Source of the DNA: Lutibacter citreus | GTDB lineage: Bacteria; Bacteroidota; Bacteroidia; Flavobacteriales; Flavobacteriaceae | DNA length: 64,000 nt | NCBI RefSeq assembly: GCF_003260195.1 | Contig: NZ_QEIH01000005.1 | Span: 372,001 to 436,000 of the forward strand | Direction: 5' to 3' | Part shown: positions 24,962-33,353 of the stretch, one piece after another | Layout: the number at the start of each line of letters is the position of its first letter | How positions within the stretch are numbered: position 1 is the first letter of the stretch | Notes under the pieces: generated by a model | The model's input: the letters and a program-made list of their open reading frames with translations, nothing else | The model's database searches: none | What the model was told of the DNA's origin: nothing | Program-made: the position numbers and the translations under genes

Positions 24962-26167
24962 ATGTTAGAAAATAATTTTTTTAAGGAAGTAAAAACATTT
25001 GTGTTTAATACTTTTAAAAAGGAACTGCCCGTTGAAGCAGTTTATCATAATTATAATCATTCTGTAGAAGTTGTAAAAGCTGCAAGTGAAATAGCAAACG
25101 CATTAAATATTTCTGATGAGGATAAGGAAGTTTTGTTTCTTGCTTGTTGGTTTCATGATATTGGAATTATAAATGGAGCGGAAAAACATGAAGAGGTTAG
25201 TAAAAAAATTGCTTCAAAATATTTAAAAGAAATTAAATTTTCGGAGACTAAGATAGCCAAAGTTTGTTCTATTATTGATGCTACAAAAATGCCTCAAAAA
25301 CCAAAATCTCTACTTGATGAAATTATTTGCGATGCAGATTTGTTTCACATAGGTACAAGTGATTTTAAAGAAAAAACAAGTTTATTAAGAGTTGAATGGG
25401 AGCAGTTTTGTAATAAATCGTTTACAGATGTTGAGTGGTTGCAACAAAATCTTAAATTTATTGAAGAGCATAAATATTTTACAGATTATGTTTATAATAA
25501 ATTAAATAAGCAAAAGATCTCAAATTGGTTAAAAATAAAAAAAGATCTTAAAAGAGAAGAAGATCTGAAAAAGAAAAAGAAACAAAAAAAGAAAGAGATA
25601 AAACGTAAAAAAGAGAAAGATGAGCGTCCTGAAAAAGGGATAGAAACAATGTACAAGGTTACATTAAGAAATCATATTAAACTTAGTGATATTGCAGATA
25701 CAAAGGCAAATATATTACTATCTGTAAGTGCGATTATTTTGTCTATTGCTCTTTCAAATTTATTTCCAAAACTTGATAAACCTGATAACGCTTATTTAAT
25801 AGCTCCAACTTTATTGTTTTTGGTTATAACTGTTATAACAATGATATTTTCAATTCTTTCAACAAGGCCAAAAGTAACTTCAGGAGAATTTACTAAAGAA
25901 GATGTTGCAAATAAAAAAGTGAATTTATTATTTTTCGGAAACTTTCATAAAATGCCAATTGAAGAATTTCAAGATGGTATGAATGAATTAATGAAAGATA
26001 AAGAATACCTATACAAATCACTAAATATGGATTTATATTATTTAGGATTGGTATTGCAGAGAAAATATAAATTACTAAGAATTGCTTATAATATTTTTAT
26101 GGTAGGTATTGTGTTATCAGTAATTTCATTTATTATTTCTTTTGCATATTTAAATAGTGCTTTATAA
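24962..26167 (+). CDS. HD-domain phosphohydrolase fused to PycTM (DUF5706) membrane effector domain
   Basis: A 401-residue protein in two parts. Residues ~20-180 are an HD phosphohydrolase domain: His33 in YNHSVEVV, the HD pair H65-D66 in CWFHDIGI, a His in EKHEEVS and the Asp of ICDADLFHIG. A lysine-rich stretch (~190-220) leads to the second part, residues ~225-400: KLSDIADTKANILLSVSAIILS and later two hydrophobic helices (LIAPTLLFLVITVITMIFS, near the C-terminus FMVGIVLSVISFIISF), matching the DUF5706/PycTM family used as membrane-disrupting effectors in Pycsar defence. No nucleotide cyclase gene adjoins it, so a signalling rather than defence role is possible. Confidence 0.75.
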   Translation: MLENNFFKEVKTFVFNTFKKELPVEAVYHNYNHSVEVVKAASEIANALNISDEDKEVLFLACWFHDIGIINGAEKHEEVSKKIASKYLKEIKFSETKIAKVCSIIDATKMPQKPKSLLDEIICDADLFHIGTSDFKEKTSLLRVEWEQFCNKSFTDVEWLQQNLKFIEEHKYFTDYVYNKLNKQKISNWLKIKKDLKREEDLKKKKKQKKKEIKRKKEKDERPEKGIETMYKVTLRNHIKLSDIADTKANILLSVSAIILSIALSNLFPKLDKPDNAYLIAPTLLFLVITVITMIFSILSTRPKVTSGEFTKEDVANKKVNLLFFGNFHKMPIEEFQDGMNELMKDKEYLYKSLNMDLYYLGLVLQRKYKLLRIAYNIFMVGIVLSVISFIISFAYLNSAL

Positions 26168-26179
26168 CCTAATTACTAT

Positions 26180-28567
26180 TTAACTTTTAGGTTCAGAAAT
26201 AGTCTCTATTAAATCGTCAATTGAAGTTTCACTTTTATTTACTTGATTATAATTTACATTAACACGTATTGCTTTTAAACCTGTTATACCTTGTAGGTCT
26301 TGTAAATCTAAAAATTCAATAGGATCGGATTTTAAGAAATTATTTGATTGTAAGTAGTTAATGTACTTCAAATATTCTTGAACATCTTTATGCTGGCTGT
26401 AAACAATTGCAATTTTACCAGGCTGGGTTAAACGCTCTTTTGTTCCTTTTATTAATGCTTTATCAATACGTTTTTTAATTATTTCGTAACGAATATTGTA
26501 AGCGCCATCAACATCAAAACGTTTTTCATCCATTCTAAATTTAATAGCTAGTGGTGTGCTATGTATTAAAATTAAACTAGCTACTTCTAAAGGGTGTTGT
26601 AATTTAGATTGTAAATTAAAGGCAACATTTTCTAGTTCGCACATCATTTGTAATTGCCACAAACGAAGGTTTTCTAAATATATAGGATTATAGGTTTTAT
26701 CTTTAACTAATGATTGGCCTATGTACATATTATAATCTACACCATCGGTTTTATAACGTTCAAAATAATGAGGGAACATTTCTTGAGCTTCATCCTGCTT
26801 TTGATCAATAAATTTAGCAAGTTCCTCATTTAATTTATTTACGCTTTTTTCATAATCTTTTCGTTTCTCATAAACAACATGGATATCAGGATCTATATGA
26901 GACATATAATCGTTAACAACATCTTTAAATTTAGGGTCTAAATCTTTTAAATGATTAAAAGCAGGATAAATATCTCTTTGTAAAAAATCGGTTAATGAAA
27001 CTTCATCACCAGAATTTAATCCTTTTCTTATGTTTTGTAAACACTCATTTATTCTAAACAATAAATCATTATAAATAGGTAGGTTGTAAGTTATTTTAGC
27101 TTTTTCAATAACTTTTGAAGCTAATTTTAATTGTTTAACTAAATCAAGTTGAATTGCTTCATTTCTTGCTGTTGATGAACCTTTAATATCTGATTGACCA
27201 TATAAAGGCACAACATTTTCAAAAATAATATCTTTTAGGTTAATTTCTGCCTTTGGATTAGAATCTAATTTATTAAGGTAATCTTCAACTTCTTCAAAAA
27301 ACTTCCATTTTACTGAAGGATGTAAAGAAGTATAATTTTCTTGAATTATAGATTCCAATTTATTCTCATATTCCTCCATATAGCGTTCAACCGCAATTTT
27401 AAAAACAGGAACAACATCTTCTAATTTATTGGCATTTATAGAATTTAATTCATATTTTTTGGTAGAAACTAATTCTAAAATTCCCATAGTATTATATTTT
27501 AACTTAATGGGAACTAAAATAATGCTTTCAATTAATTGGTCTTTTAAACTTTTATAAAATTTATTGTAATTAGTACTTTTTCCGTAAGTTTCAATATTAG
27601 AAATAGCAAGAATTTCGTTTTTTTCAAAAACATTACCAATAATAGCATCACAGAAAAATTCTTCACATAAATCACTACATTCATTATGCTTTATAAAACT
27701 TTTTTCGGTTTTATGATGGTCAAAATTCACTTTATTCTGACCAATACTATAAGTAGAAAAACCTAATTGAATAGTTTGAGAATTATATAGCTTTGAAATA
27801 CTTTTTTCAAGTTCTAAAAATGTATTTTCATCAACACGTAATAAATCTTCCTTAATTTTTGAAATGGATTGATCGGCTGAAACATCAAATAAATTCATAA
27901 TTCCAAATCCTTCAAATAAATAACTATCAGGAGGGAATTTTTCTAACCATAAATCAATATTGTCAAAATTATCCATTAAAAGTGCAATATCCTCTTTTGT
28001 GATTTTCGGAGCATTTTTAAGCGGTGTTACTTCAAAAAAATCTCCATTATAAAGTGATCTATAACATTTTTCTATTCCGTTTTTATCTGGAATTTCATAA
28101 TAAAACGGTCTTCTAAAATCTATATTTGTATCGTAACAATAGGCTAAAATAAAAGTACAGGACATGATAAATACCTGAGATTCATCATAATTTTTAACTT
28201 TAAATTTATAATTTTCACCAGCTTCATTAATTATATTTTCAAAACGTTTAGAAAGTTTAAAAGAAGTAAAGTCAAAAGGAATGGTTACAGCCTTTATTTC
28301 ATTTGTTTGTAAAATATCTGGAAACAAAACATCTAATAATCTGTCAATTTGGCTGTTATATTTTTCTAAAATAGATATATCTTCAAATCCCTCCTTTAAG
28401 ATAGGGTAGGCTTCCATTTCTTCTAATAAGTTTTTAGCTGATGCTTGTAGGTAATGTTTTTTATCTTTAGAAATAATTTCTAAATAATTAAAAACAGCCT
28501 TAAAACTTACTTTCATTTTTAAAGGTAACTCCCAATCACGGTTATATGCAGACTTTAATACTTTCAT
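26180..28567 (-). CDS. Large GAF-domain-containing protein
   Basis: A 795-residue cytoplasmic protein. A GAF-like domain fits near residues 235-395: an unusual cysteine-rich insert (NECSDLCEEFFCDAIIGN) then IESIILVPIKLKYNTMGILELVSTKKYELN, the typical GAF ending with LVPI...GxLEL. Residues ~400-640 are mostly helical and charged. No output domain (kinase, cyclase, HTH) is visible. Similar long GAF proteins are found in flavobacteria as far as I recall; function unknown. Its stop converges with the HD-PycTM gene after 12 bases, and it has a TAACTTTG -7 element about 45 bases upstream. Confidence 0.7.
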   Translation of the reverse strand: MKVLKSAYNRDWELPLKMKVSFKAVFNYLEIISKDKKHYLQASAKNLLEEMEAYPILKEGFEDISILEKYNSQIDRLLDVLFPDILQTNEIKAVTIPFDFTSFKLSKRFENIINEAGENYKFKVKNYDESQVFIMSCTFILAYCYDTNIDFRRPFYYEIPDKNGIEKCYRSLYNGDFFEVTPLKNAPKITKEDIALLMDNFDNIDLWLEKFPPDSYLFEGFGIMNLFDVSADQSISKIKEDLLRVDENTFLELEKSISKLYNSQTIQLGFSTYSIGQNKVNFDHHKTEKSFIKHNECSDLCEEFFCDAIIGNVFEKNEILAISNIETYGKSTNYNKFYKSLKDQLIESIILVPIKLKYNTMGILELVSTKKYELNSINANKLEDVVPVFKIAVERYMEEYENKLESIIQENYTSLHPSVKWKFFEEVEDYLNKLDSNPKAEINLKDIIFENVVPLYGQSDIKGSSTARNEAIQLDLVKQLKLASKVIEKAKITYNLPIYNDLLFRINECLQNIRKGLNSGDEVSLTDFLQRDIYPAFNHLKDLDPKFKDVVNDYMSHIDPDIHVVYEKRKDYEKSVNKLNEELAKFIDQKQDEAQEMFPHYFERYKTDGVDYNMYIGQSLVKDKTYNPIYLENLRLWQLQMMCELENVAFNLQSKLQHPLEVASLILIHSTPLAIKFRMDEKRFDVDGAYNIRYEIIKKRIDKALIKGTKERLTQPGKIAIVYSQHKDVQEYLKYINYLQSNNFLKSDPIEFLDLQDLQGITGLKAIRVNVNYNQVNKSETSIDDLIETISEPKS

Positions 28568-28608
28568 TCAAATGTGTTGTAAATAACAGGTTAGTCGTAT
28601 TTATTCGA

Positions 28609-28616
28609 CAAAGTTA
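28609..28616 (-). promoter_or_regulatory. -7 element (TAACTTTG on minus) for the GAF protein gene
   Basis: Plus-strand CAAAGTTA reads TAACTTTG on the minus strand, 41 bases ahead of the GAF gene start; exact TAnnTTTG match, -33 box unclear. Confidence 0.45.
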
Positions 28617-28753
28617 CTATTTTATTTTTTTTTCTTAGTTTCCATCTAATTTATTGGTCAAAAAAGAAGGGCTAGAAGCGTTTATTTTACTTATAGATTC
28701 CCTTTTTTTTAATTGGTTGCTTCTCATTTTTTATTTTTTCAAAAAAATTGACT

Positions 28754-28782
28754 TTGTTAAAGAATAAATTAGATTATTTTTA
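28754..28782 (+). promoter_or_regulatory. Promoter candidate for menB
   Basis: TTG (28754-28756), 18-base spacer, TATTTTTA (28775-28782), one base off TAnnTTTG. It ends 20 bases before the menB ATG. Confidence 0.4.
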
Positions 28783-28802
28783 CATCTAAAATTATACCAA
28801 AT

Positions 28803-29642
28803 ATGAGCGATATTAAATGGAAAATAGTTAAAGAATTTGAAGATATAACTTATAAAAAAAGTGGAAATGTTGCACGTATAGCATTTAATAGACCAAATGT
28901 TAGAAATGCATTTAGACCAAAAACAACAAGTGAATTGTTAGAAGCCTTTCATGATGCGCAAGAAGATTTAAATATTGGAGTAGTATTGTTAAGTGCTGAA
29001 GGGCCAAGTACAAAAGATGGTGTTTATAGTTTTTGTAGTGGAGGAGACCAAACAGTAAGAGGTCACCAAGGTTATGTAGGTGAGGATAAATATCACAGAT
29101 TAAATATTTTAGATGTACAACGTTTAATAAGGTTTATGCCAAAAGTTGTAATTGCTGTGGTACCAGGTTGGGCCGTTGGTGGTGGACATAGTTTGCATGT
29201 AGTTTGTGACATGACATTGGCAAGTAAAGAACATGCTATTTTTAAACAAACTGATGCTGATGTAACTAGTTTTGATGGTGGTTATGGGTCTGCATATTTA
29301 GCCAAAATGGTTGGGCAGAAAAAAGCACGTGAAATTTTCTTTTTAGGTAGAAATTATTCTGCACAAGAAGCTTTTGAAATGGGAATGGTAAATGCAGTTG
29401 TGCCCCATGATGAGTTGGAGGATACAGCATATCAATGGGCGCAAGAAGTTTTAGAAAAATCACCAACATCTATTAAAATGTTGAAATTTGCTATGAATTT
29501 AACTGATGATGGTATGGTAGGGCAGCAAGTATTTGCGGGTGAAGCAACACGTTTAGCGTATATGACAGAAGAAGCTAAAGAAGGTAGAAATGCCTTTTTA
29601 GAAAAACGAAAACCAAACTTTGAAAAGAAATATTTGCCGTAG
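28803..29642 (+). CDS. menB: 1,4-dihydroxy-2-naphthoyl-CoA synthase
   Basis: A 279-residue crotonase-fold enzyme closing the second ring of menaquinone from O-succinylbenzoyl-CoA. Visible: INRPNVRNAFRPKTTSELLEAF-type start (NRPNVRNAF), the oxyanion-hole region YSFCSGGDQTVRG, GWAVGGGHSLHVVCDM, and the MenB-specific DADVTSFDGGYGSAYLAKMVGQKKAREIFFLG with the catalytic Asp and Tyr region. Length and order match MenB, not enoyl-CoA hydratase. Single-gene transcript by position; other men genes are not in the window. Confidence 0.95.
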   Translation: MSDIKWKIVKEFEDITYKKSGNVARIAFNRPNVRNAFRPKTTSELLEAFHDAQEDLNIGVVLLSAEGPSTKDGVYSFCSGGDQTVRGHQGYVGEDKYHRLNILDVQRLIRFMPKVVIAVVPGWAVGGGHSLHVVCDMTLASKEHAIFKQTDADVTSFDGGYGSAYLAKMVGQKKAREIFFLGRNYSAQEAFEMGMVNAVVPHDELEDTAYQWAQEVLEKSPTSIKMLKFAMNLTDDGMVGQQVFAGEATRLAYMTEEAKEGRNAFLEKRKPNFEKKYLP

Positions 29643-30118
29643 GGTAGTTTGTTTATTATGAAAAATTAATTGTTAAAAGAGAGGATTATGATTGTACAAT
29701 TAGTTGATTAGTAGAAAAGAAAAATGAAGTAGGTGCCGAAATTTTAATTAATAAAATTAGCAAAAAAATATAAAATTTCATAAGAGTATTTAAACATATA
29801 ATATAATTTATCATTGCGGTAAAGTGCCTATTTCTATTAATTTAAGCCATTGCAGCTCTCAATAACTTAAAGTAACAAATTTAAATTTATTGAAAAAATT
29901 AAAGATTTTAACATAAGCCAAATTCCAAAAAATTAGAAAGAGACATAGAATAGAAATAAAGTTGAAAGCAATTTAAAATTTATATTGAGGTTTAGCATAT
30001 TTATAAATTTCATGAGTTGTTTTTTAGTAAATATTTTATTTACTAATTTAGATGTTTAAAACTTTTTAAACAAAACAATTAAACTTTTTCCCTTCGGAGA
30101 AATTAAAAAAAGTGAATT
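29643..30118. other. Gene-free 476-base stretch with a possible coding relic
   Basis: No intact gene. Near 29710-29771 a plus-strand frame reads VEKKNEVGAEILINKISKKI and then TAA, looking like a real protein C-terminus, but a TGA lies just upstream and the preceding phrase MIVQLVD is in another frame, so it would need a frameshift. The rest (29780-30118) is AT-rich, with stops in all frames, and I see no RNA gene. Best read as decayed sequence. Confidence 0.4.
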
Positions 30119-30730
30119 ATGAAAATAATTTGTATTGGTCGTAATTATGCCAAACATATAGAAGAATTACAAAACGAAAAACCAGAAAACCCAGTTATTT
30201 TTTTAAAGCCAGATTCGGCAATTTTAGCAAAAAAACAACCATTTTTTATACCTCCATTTTCAAATGAAATTCATTTTGAAGTAGAAGTATTGGTAAAAAT
30301 AAATAAAGTAGGTAAATATATTGATGAACGATTTGCACATAAATATTATGATGAAATTGGTTTAGGAATTGATTTTACAGCTAGAGATTTGCAAAATCAA
30401 CTTAGAGAAAAAGGATTGTCTTGGGAAAAATCAAAAGCTTTTGATGGCAGTGCAGTAATAGGTGATTTTTATGCTAAAGAAAACTTAGGAGATTTAAACA
30501 ATTTAGAATTTACATTGCATCAAAATTCAACTTTAGTGCAGGAAGGAAATACAAATGCAATGCTTTGGAAAATAGACGAATTAATAGCCTATGTCTCTCA
30601 ATTTTTTACATTAAAAAAAGGAGATATATTGTTTACCGGAACACCAGCAGGTGTTGGAAAAGTTTATGAAAATGATATATTAACTGGAACTATTTCAAAA
30701 AATGAAGCGTTTTCAGTAAAAATTAAATAA
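30119..30730 (+). CDS. Fumarylacetoacetate hydrolase (FAH) family protein
   Basis: A 203-residue single-domain FAH-family enzyme, cytoplasmic. Visible: IGRNYAKHIEEL at the N-terminus, VIFLKPDSAIL, the metal-binding acidic region HFEVEVLVKI, GIDFTARDLQ and the C-terminal DILFTGTPAGVGKVYENDIL. Members hydrolyse acylpyruvates, decarboxylate oxaloacetate, or open related 2-oxo acids; substrate cannot be chosen from sequence. It converges on the next gene with two bases between stop codons, leaving no room for a terminator. Typical length of the acylpyruvase group (~200). Confidence 0.88.
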   Translation: MKIICIGRNYAKHIEELQNEKPENPVIFLKPDSAILAKKQPFFIPPFSNEIHFEVEVLVKINKVGKYIDERFAHKYYDEIGLGIDFTARDLQNQLREKGLSWEKSKAFDGSAVIGDFYAKENLGDLNNLEFTLHQNSTLVQEGNTNAMLWKIDELIAYVSQFFTLKKGDILFTGTPAGVGKVYENDILTGTISKNEAFSVKIK

Positions 30731-30732
30731 TC

Positions 30733-31149
30733 TTAAAAATTAAATAAAATAGGACCATTATATTCAGGAGTTTTTTCACGATGCTCTTTCAATATATTAT
30801 AACCATAATGTGTTTTTACTAAGTTTTTAAAATTATATCTTAACCTTGGAAAATCACGTAATATTTTCTCAAAACTAGCATTCTTAGTTGTATTTTGAAT
30901 GAAATAATATAATATCTCAGTGTAGGCCTTAGTTAAAGTGTAGTTAAATTTATCATTATGAAGGGCATTTTTATAATAGTTTTCTTTAATTTCAATGTTT
31001 TTATTTATGGCTTCTTCAATGCCATATTTTTTAATTAAAATATAAGAAAGTCTTAAGAGAACTTCGTGTGTTAAATAAGTAGGGCTCAAGGAGCAATCAA
31101 TAATATTTTCAAGCAGTTCATTGTCAGATAATTCATTTGGTGAAATCAT
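30733..31149 (-). CDS. Hypothetical helical protein
   Basis: A 138-residue soluble protein rich in Asn, Ile, Lys, Tyr and Leu, without signal peptide or membrane segment. Residues ~10-110 read as alternating helices (for example LTHEVLLRLSYILIKKYGIEEAI and TKAYTEILYYFIQN). No known motif. It stops two bases from the FAH gene and starts about 100 bases from divergent cinA. I cannot assign a function; it may be a lineage-specific protein. Confidence 0.6.
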   Translation of the reverse strand: MISPNELSDNELLENIIDCSLSPTYLTHEVLLRLSYILIKKYGIEEAINKNIEIKENYYKNALHNDKFNYTLTKAYTEILYYFIQNTTKNASFEKILRDFPRLRYNFKNLVKTHYGYNILKEHREKTPEYNGPILFNF

Positions 31150-31251
31150 AGCGGTATCAATTTTATAATTAGTCTGTTATTCATTAGATGTTTATGAAGG
31201 CAAAAGGTTGCGTGAAAAAAGAAATAATTAATAAAAAATATTTATATAATA

Positions 31252-32496
31252 ATGCAGGCAGAAATAATTACAATAGGAGATGAAATTTTAATTGGTCAGA
31301 TATTAGATTCAAATTCAAAATGGATAGCCGAAGAATTAAATAAAATTGGTGTTTCCGTTTATCAAATAACTTCAATTCAAGATAATAAAGAGCATATTAT
31401 TAGCGCATTAACTCAAGCACAGTTAAACAGTGATATTATTATAATTACAGGAGGTTTAGGACCTACAAAAGATGATATTACAAAGCTAACCTTGGCTGAG
31501 TATTTTAATGATCACTTAGTTATAAATGAAGAGGTAATTGAAAATATTAAAGCTATGTTTGCTAAGTTAAATTATCCCTTTTCAAAATTAAATCGTGATC
31601 AGGCATTGGTTCCCTCAAAGTGTATTCCTTTAAAAAATAATTGGGGAACTGCTCCAGGAATGTGGTTTACAGTTAAAAACAAAGTAGTAATTTCATTACC
31701 TGGCGTACCAAATGAAATGAAAGGGTTAATTAAAGATAGTGTCTTACCTAAAATAGTTAAGACATTTAAATTGCCTTATATAATTCATAAAACCATTTTA
31801 ACCTATGGTATGGGGGAGAGTTCACTTGCTTTAAAAATTGAAGATTGGGAAGATCAACTTCCTTCAAATATTAAACTTGCGTATTTACCAAATTATGGAA
31901 GGGTAAGATTGCGTTTATCTGCTAAAGGGCAAAATAAAAGTATACTAGAAAAAAGTGTTGAAGATGAAGTTGAAAAATTAAAAAAAATTATTCCAGAATT
32001 AATTATTGGTTATAATGAACATGATACAATTGAAGTAGCAATAGGCAAGTTATTACAAAGTAAAAATGAAACATTAGCTACAGCAGAAAGTTGTACGGGA
32101 GGTAATATTGCTAAACTTTTAACGGCAATTCCGGGAGCTTCAACATATTTTATAGGTTCTATTGTAGCTTATAATTCAAGAATTAAAGTTTTAGAATTGA
32201 ATGTAGATGAAAAATTAATAGAAAAATATTCAGTAGTTAGTGGAGAAGTAGCTGAGGCCATGGCGAAAGGAATTCAACAAAAATTTAATACAGATTATGC
32301 AATTGCTACCACAGGTAATGCAGGCCCAACCACTGATTTAACAGATAAAACAGTAGGCGTTGTTTTTATTGCAATTGCAACACCAACTAAAGTTTTTTCT
32401 GAAGAATTTTATTTTGGAAAACCTAGAGAAAGGGTAATAGATAGAGCTTCTGTGAAGGGGTTGGAAATGCTTAGAAAAGAAATTTTAAAAAACTAG
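31252..32496 (+). CDS. cinA: CinA family nicotinamide-nucleotide amidohydrolase
   Basis: A 414-residue two-domain protein. Residues ~1-170 are the MoaB/MogA-like domain: AEIITIGDEILIGQILDSNS, IIITGGLGPTKDDITK. Residues ~255-410 are the CinA amidohydrolase domain that deamidates NMN: ATAESCTGGNIAKLLTAIPGAS with the catalytic Ser/Cys region, then ATTGNAGPTTD and VGVVFIAIATP. Full length, both domains intact. Function: pyridine-nucleotide recycling; the link to competence is historical. It precedes the ribosomal protein block, which has its own promoter. Confidence 0.94.
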   Translation: MQAEIITIGDEILIGQILDSNSKWIAEELNKIGVSVYQITSIQDNKEHIISALTQAQLNSDIIIITGGLGPTKDDITKLTLAEYFNDHLVINEEVIENIKAMFAKLNYPFSKLNRDQALVPSKCIPLKNNWGTAPGMWFTVKNKVVISLPGVPNEMKGLIKDSVLPKIVKTFKLPYIIHKTILTYGMGESSLALKIEDWEDQLPSNIKLAYLPNYGRVRLRLSAKGQNKSILEKSVEDEVEKLKKIIPELIIGYNEHDTIEVAIGKLLQSKNETLATAESCTGGNIAKLLTAIPGASTYFIGSIVAYNSRIKVLELNVDEKLIEKYSVVSGEVAEAMAKGIQQKFNTDYAIATTGNAGPTTDLTDKTVGVVFIAIATPTKVFSEEFYFGKPRERVIDRASVKGLEMLRKEILKN

Positions 32497-32505
32497 TAAA
32501 ATAAG

Positions 32506-32537
32506 TTTGTTTATTTAGATTTAAAGAATTAATTTTG
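32506..32537 (+). promoter_or_regulatory. Promoter for the rpmB-rpmG operon
   Basis: TTTG (32506-32509), 20-base spacer, TAATTTTG (32530-32537). The rpmB ATG lies 39 bases downstream of the -7 element. Good match to the Bacteroidota consensus. Confidence 0.6.
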
Positions 32538-32576
32538 CATCTCGTTTTGAGAATACATTAAAAAAGGTACAGAATT

Positions 32577-32816
32577 ATGTCTAGAGTTTGTGAACTTACT
32601 GGAAAAAAAGCAATGGTTGGGAACAATGTTTCTCACGCCATGAATAAAACAAAAAGGAAATTTGACGCGAATTTAATAAAAAAGCGTTTTTACATTCCTG
32701 AAGAAGATAAGTGGGTTACTTTAAAAGTATCTACATCTGCTTTAAAGAATATTAATAAAAAAGGAATCTCTGCAGTTGTTAAAGAAGCAAGAGAAAAAGG
32801 TTTCTTAAAAAAATAA
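32577..32816 (+). CDS. rpmB: 50S ribosomal protein L28
   Basis: A 79-residue basic protein of the large ribosomal subunit. It starts SRVCELTGKKAMVGNNVSHAMNKTKR, the L28 signature CxLTGKxxxxGNxVSHxxxKT, and continues KFDANLIKKRFYIPEEDKWVTLKVS as in Bacteroidota L28. First gene of a compact operon with rpmG, the DUF4295 gene and perhaps ftsY; 7 bases separate it from rpmG. Confidence 0.98.
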   Translation: MSRVCELTGKKAMVGNNVSHAMNKTKRKFDANLIKKRFYIPEEDKWVTLKVSTSALKNINKKGISAVVKEAREKGFLKK

Positions 32817-32823
32817 TTAGGTA

Positions 32824-33009
32824 ATGGCAAAGACTAAAGGAAATAGAATTCAGGTAATTTTAGAGTGTACAGAGCATAAAGCTTCTGGTAAAGCAGGAAC
32901 TTCTAGATACATTACTACAAAGAATAAAAAGAATACTCCTGATAGAATGGAAATTAAAAAATTCAATCCTATCTTGAAGAAAATGACTGTTCATAAAGAA
33001 ATTAAATAA
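32824..33009 (+). CDS. rpmG: 50S ribosomal protein L33
   Basis: A 61-residue large-subunit protein. The sequence [21 protein letters not shown] is the L33 N-terminus; [32 protein letters not shown] completes the family consensus. It has a single Cys, so the C- (zinc-independent) form. Second gene of the operon, nine bases ahead of the DUF4295 gene. Confidence 0.98.
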   Translation: MAKTKGNRIQVILECTEHKASGKAGTSRYITTKNKKNTPDRMEIKKFNPILKKMTVHKEIK

Positions 33010-33018
33010 TATAGGATC

Positions 33019-33171
33019 ATGGCAAAGAAATCAGTAGCATCATTGCAAACAGGAGCAAAAAGATTAACAAAAGCAATAAAAATGGTTAAGTCTCCAAAAT
33101 CTGGAGCTTATACTTTTGTTGAATCTATTATGGATCCTGCCAACGTAAAAGCTTTTTTGAGCAAAAAATAA
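33019..33171 (+). CDS. DUF4295 small basic protein of the ribosomal operon
   Basis: A 50-residue protein, MAKKSVASLQTGAKRLTKAI at the start, then VKSPKSGAYTFVESIMDPAN and KAFLSKK. It is the DUF4295 family, confined to Bacteroidota and always next to rpmG in the genomes I know. The highly basic composition and operon position imply a ribosomal component; I recall that the Flavobacterium johnsoniae ribosome structure showed an extra large-subunit protein called bL38 that may be this family, which I cannot verify here. Third gene of the operon, followed by a terminator. Confidence 0.9.
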   Translation: MAKKSVASLQTGAKRLTKAIKMVKSPKSGAYTFVESIMDPANVKAFLSKK

Positions 33172-33194
33172 ATTTTGCTTTCAAAATAATTTAT

Positions 33195-33235
33195 AAAGCT
33201 ACTTTCAATTGCATTGAAAGTAGCTTTTCTTTTAT
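33195..33235 (+). terminator. Terminator of the rpmB-rpmG-DUF4295 operon
   Basis: AAAGCTACTTTCAA (33195-33208), five-base loop and exact complement (33214-33227), then a T-rich tail. It separates the ribosomal operon from ftsY. Confidence 0.8.
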
Positions 33236-33353
33236 ATATTTACAATGCTAAATTGTATGAAACATCTTTTATCAATATTTTGAAAACTTTAATAAGTTTA
33301 ATTTAAGATGTTCTATGTGACATTAAGGGAAAAATAAAAAATTGACACATAAA

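Noticed and set aside
26167..26180. Convergent hairpin between the HD-PycTM and GAF genes
   Set aside because: A short AACCTAA/TTAGGTT pairing exists but it overlaps coding sequence and has no clear T-run.
28660..28710. A-rich/T-rich hairpin upstream of the GAF gene
   Set aside because: Arms AAAAAGAAGGG and CCCTTTTTTTT pair, but are mostly homopolymer and enclose about 28 bases; likely chance in AT-rich DNA.
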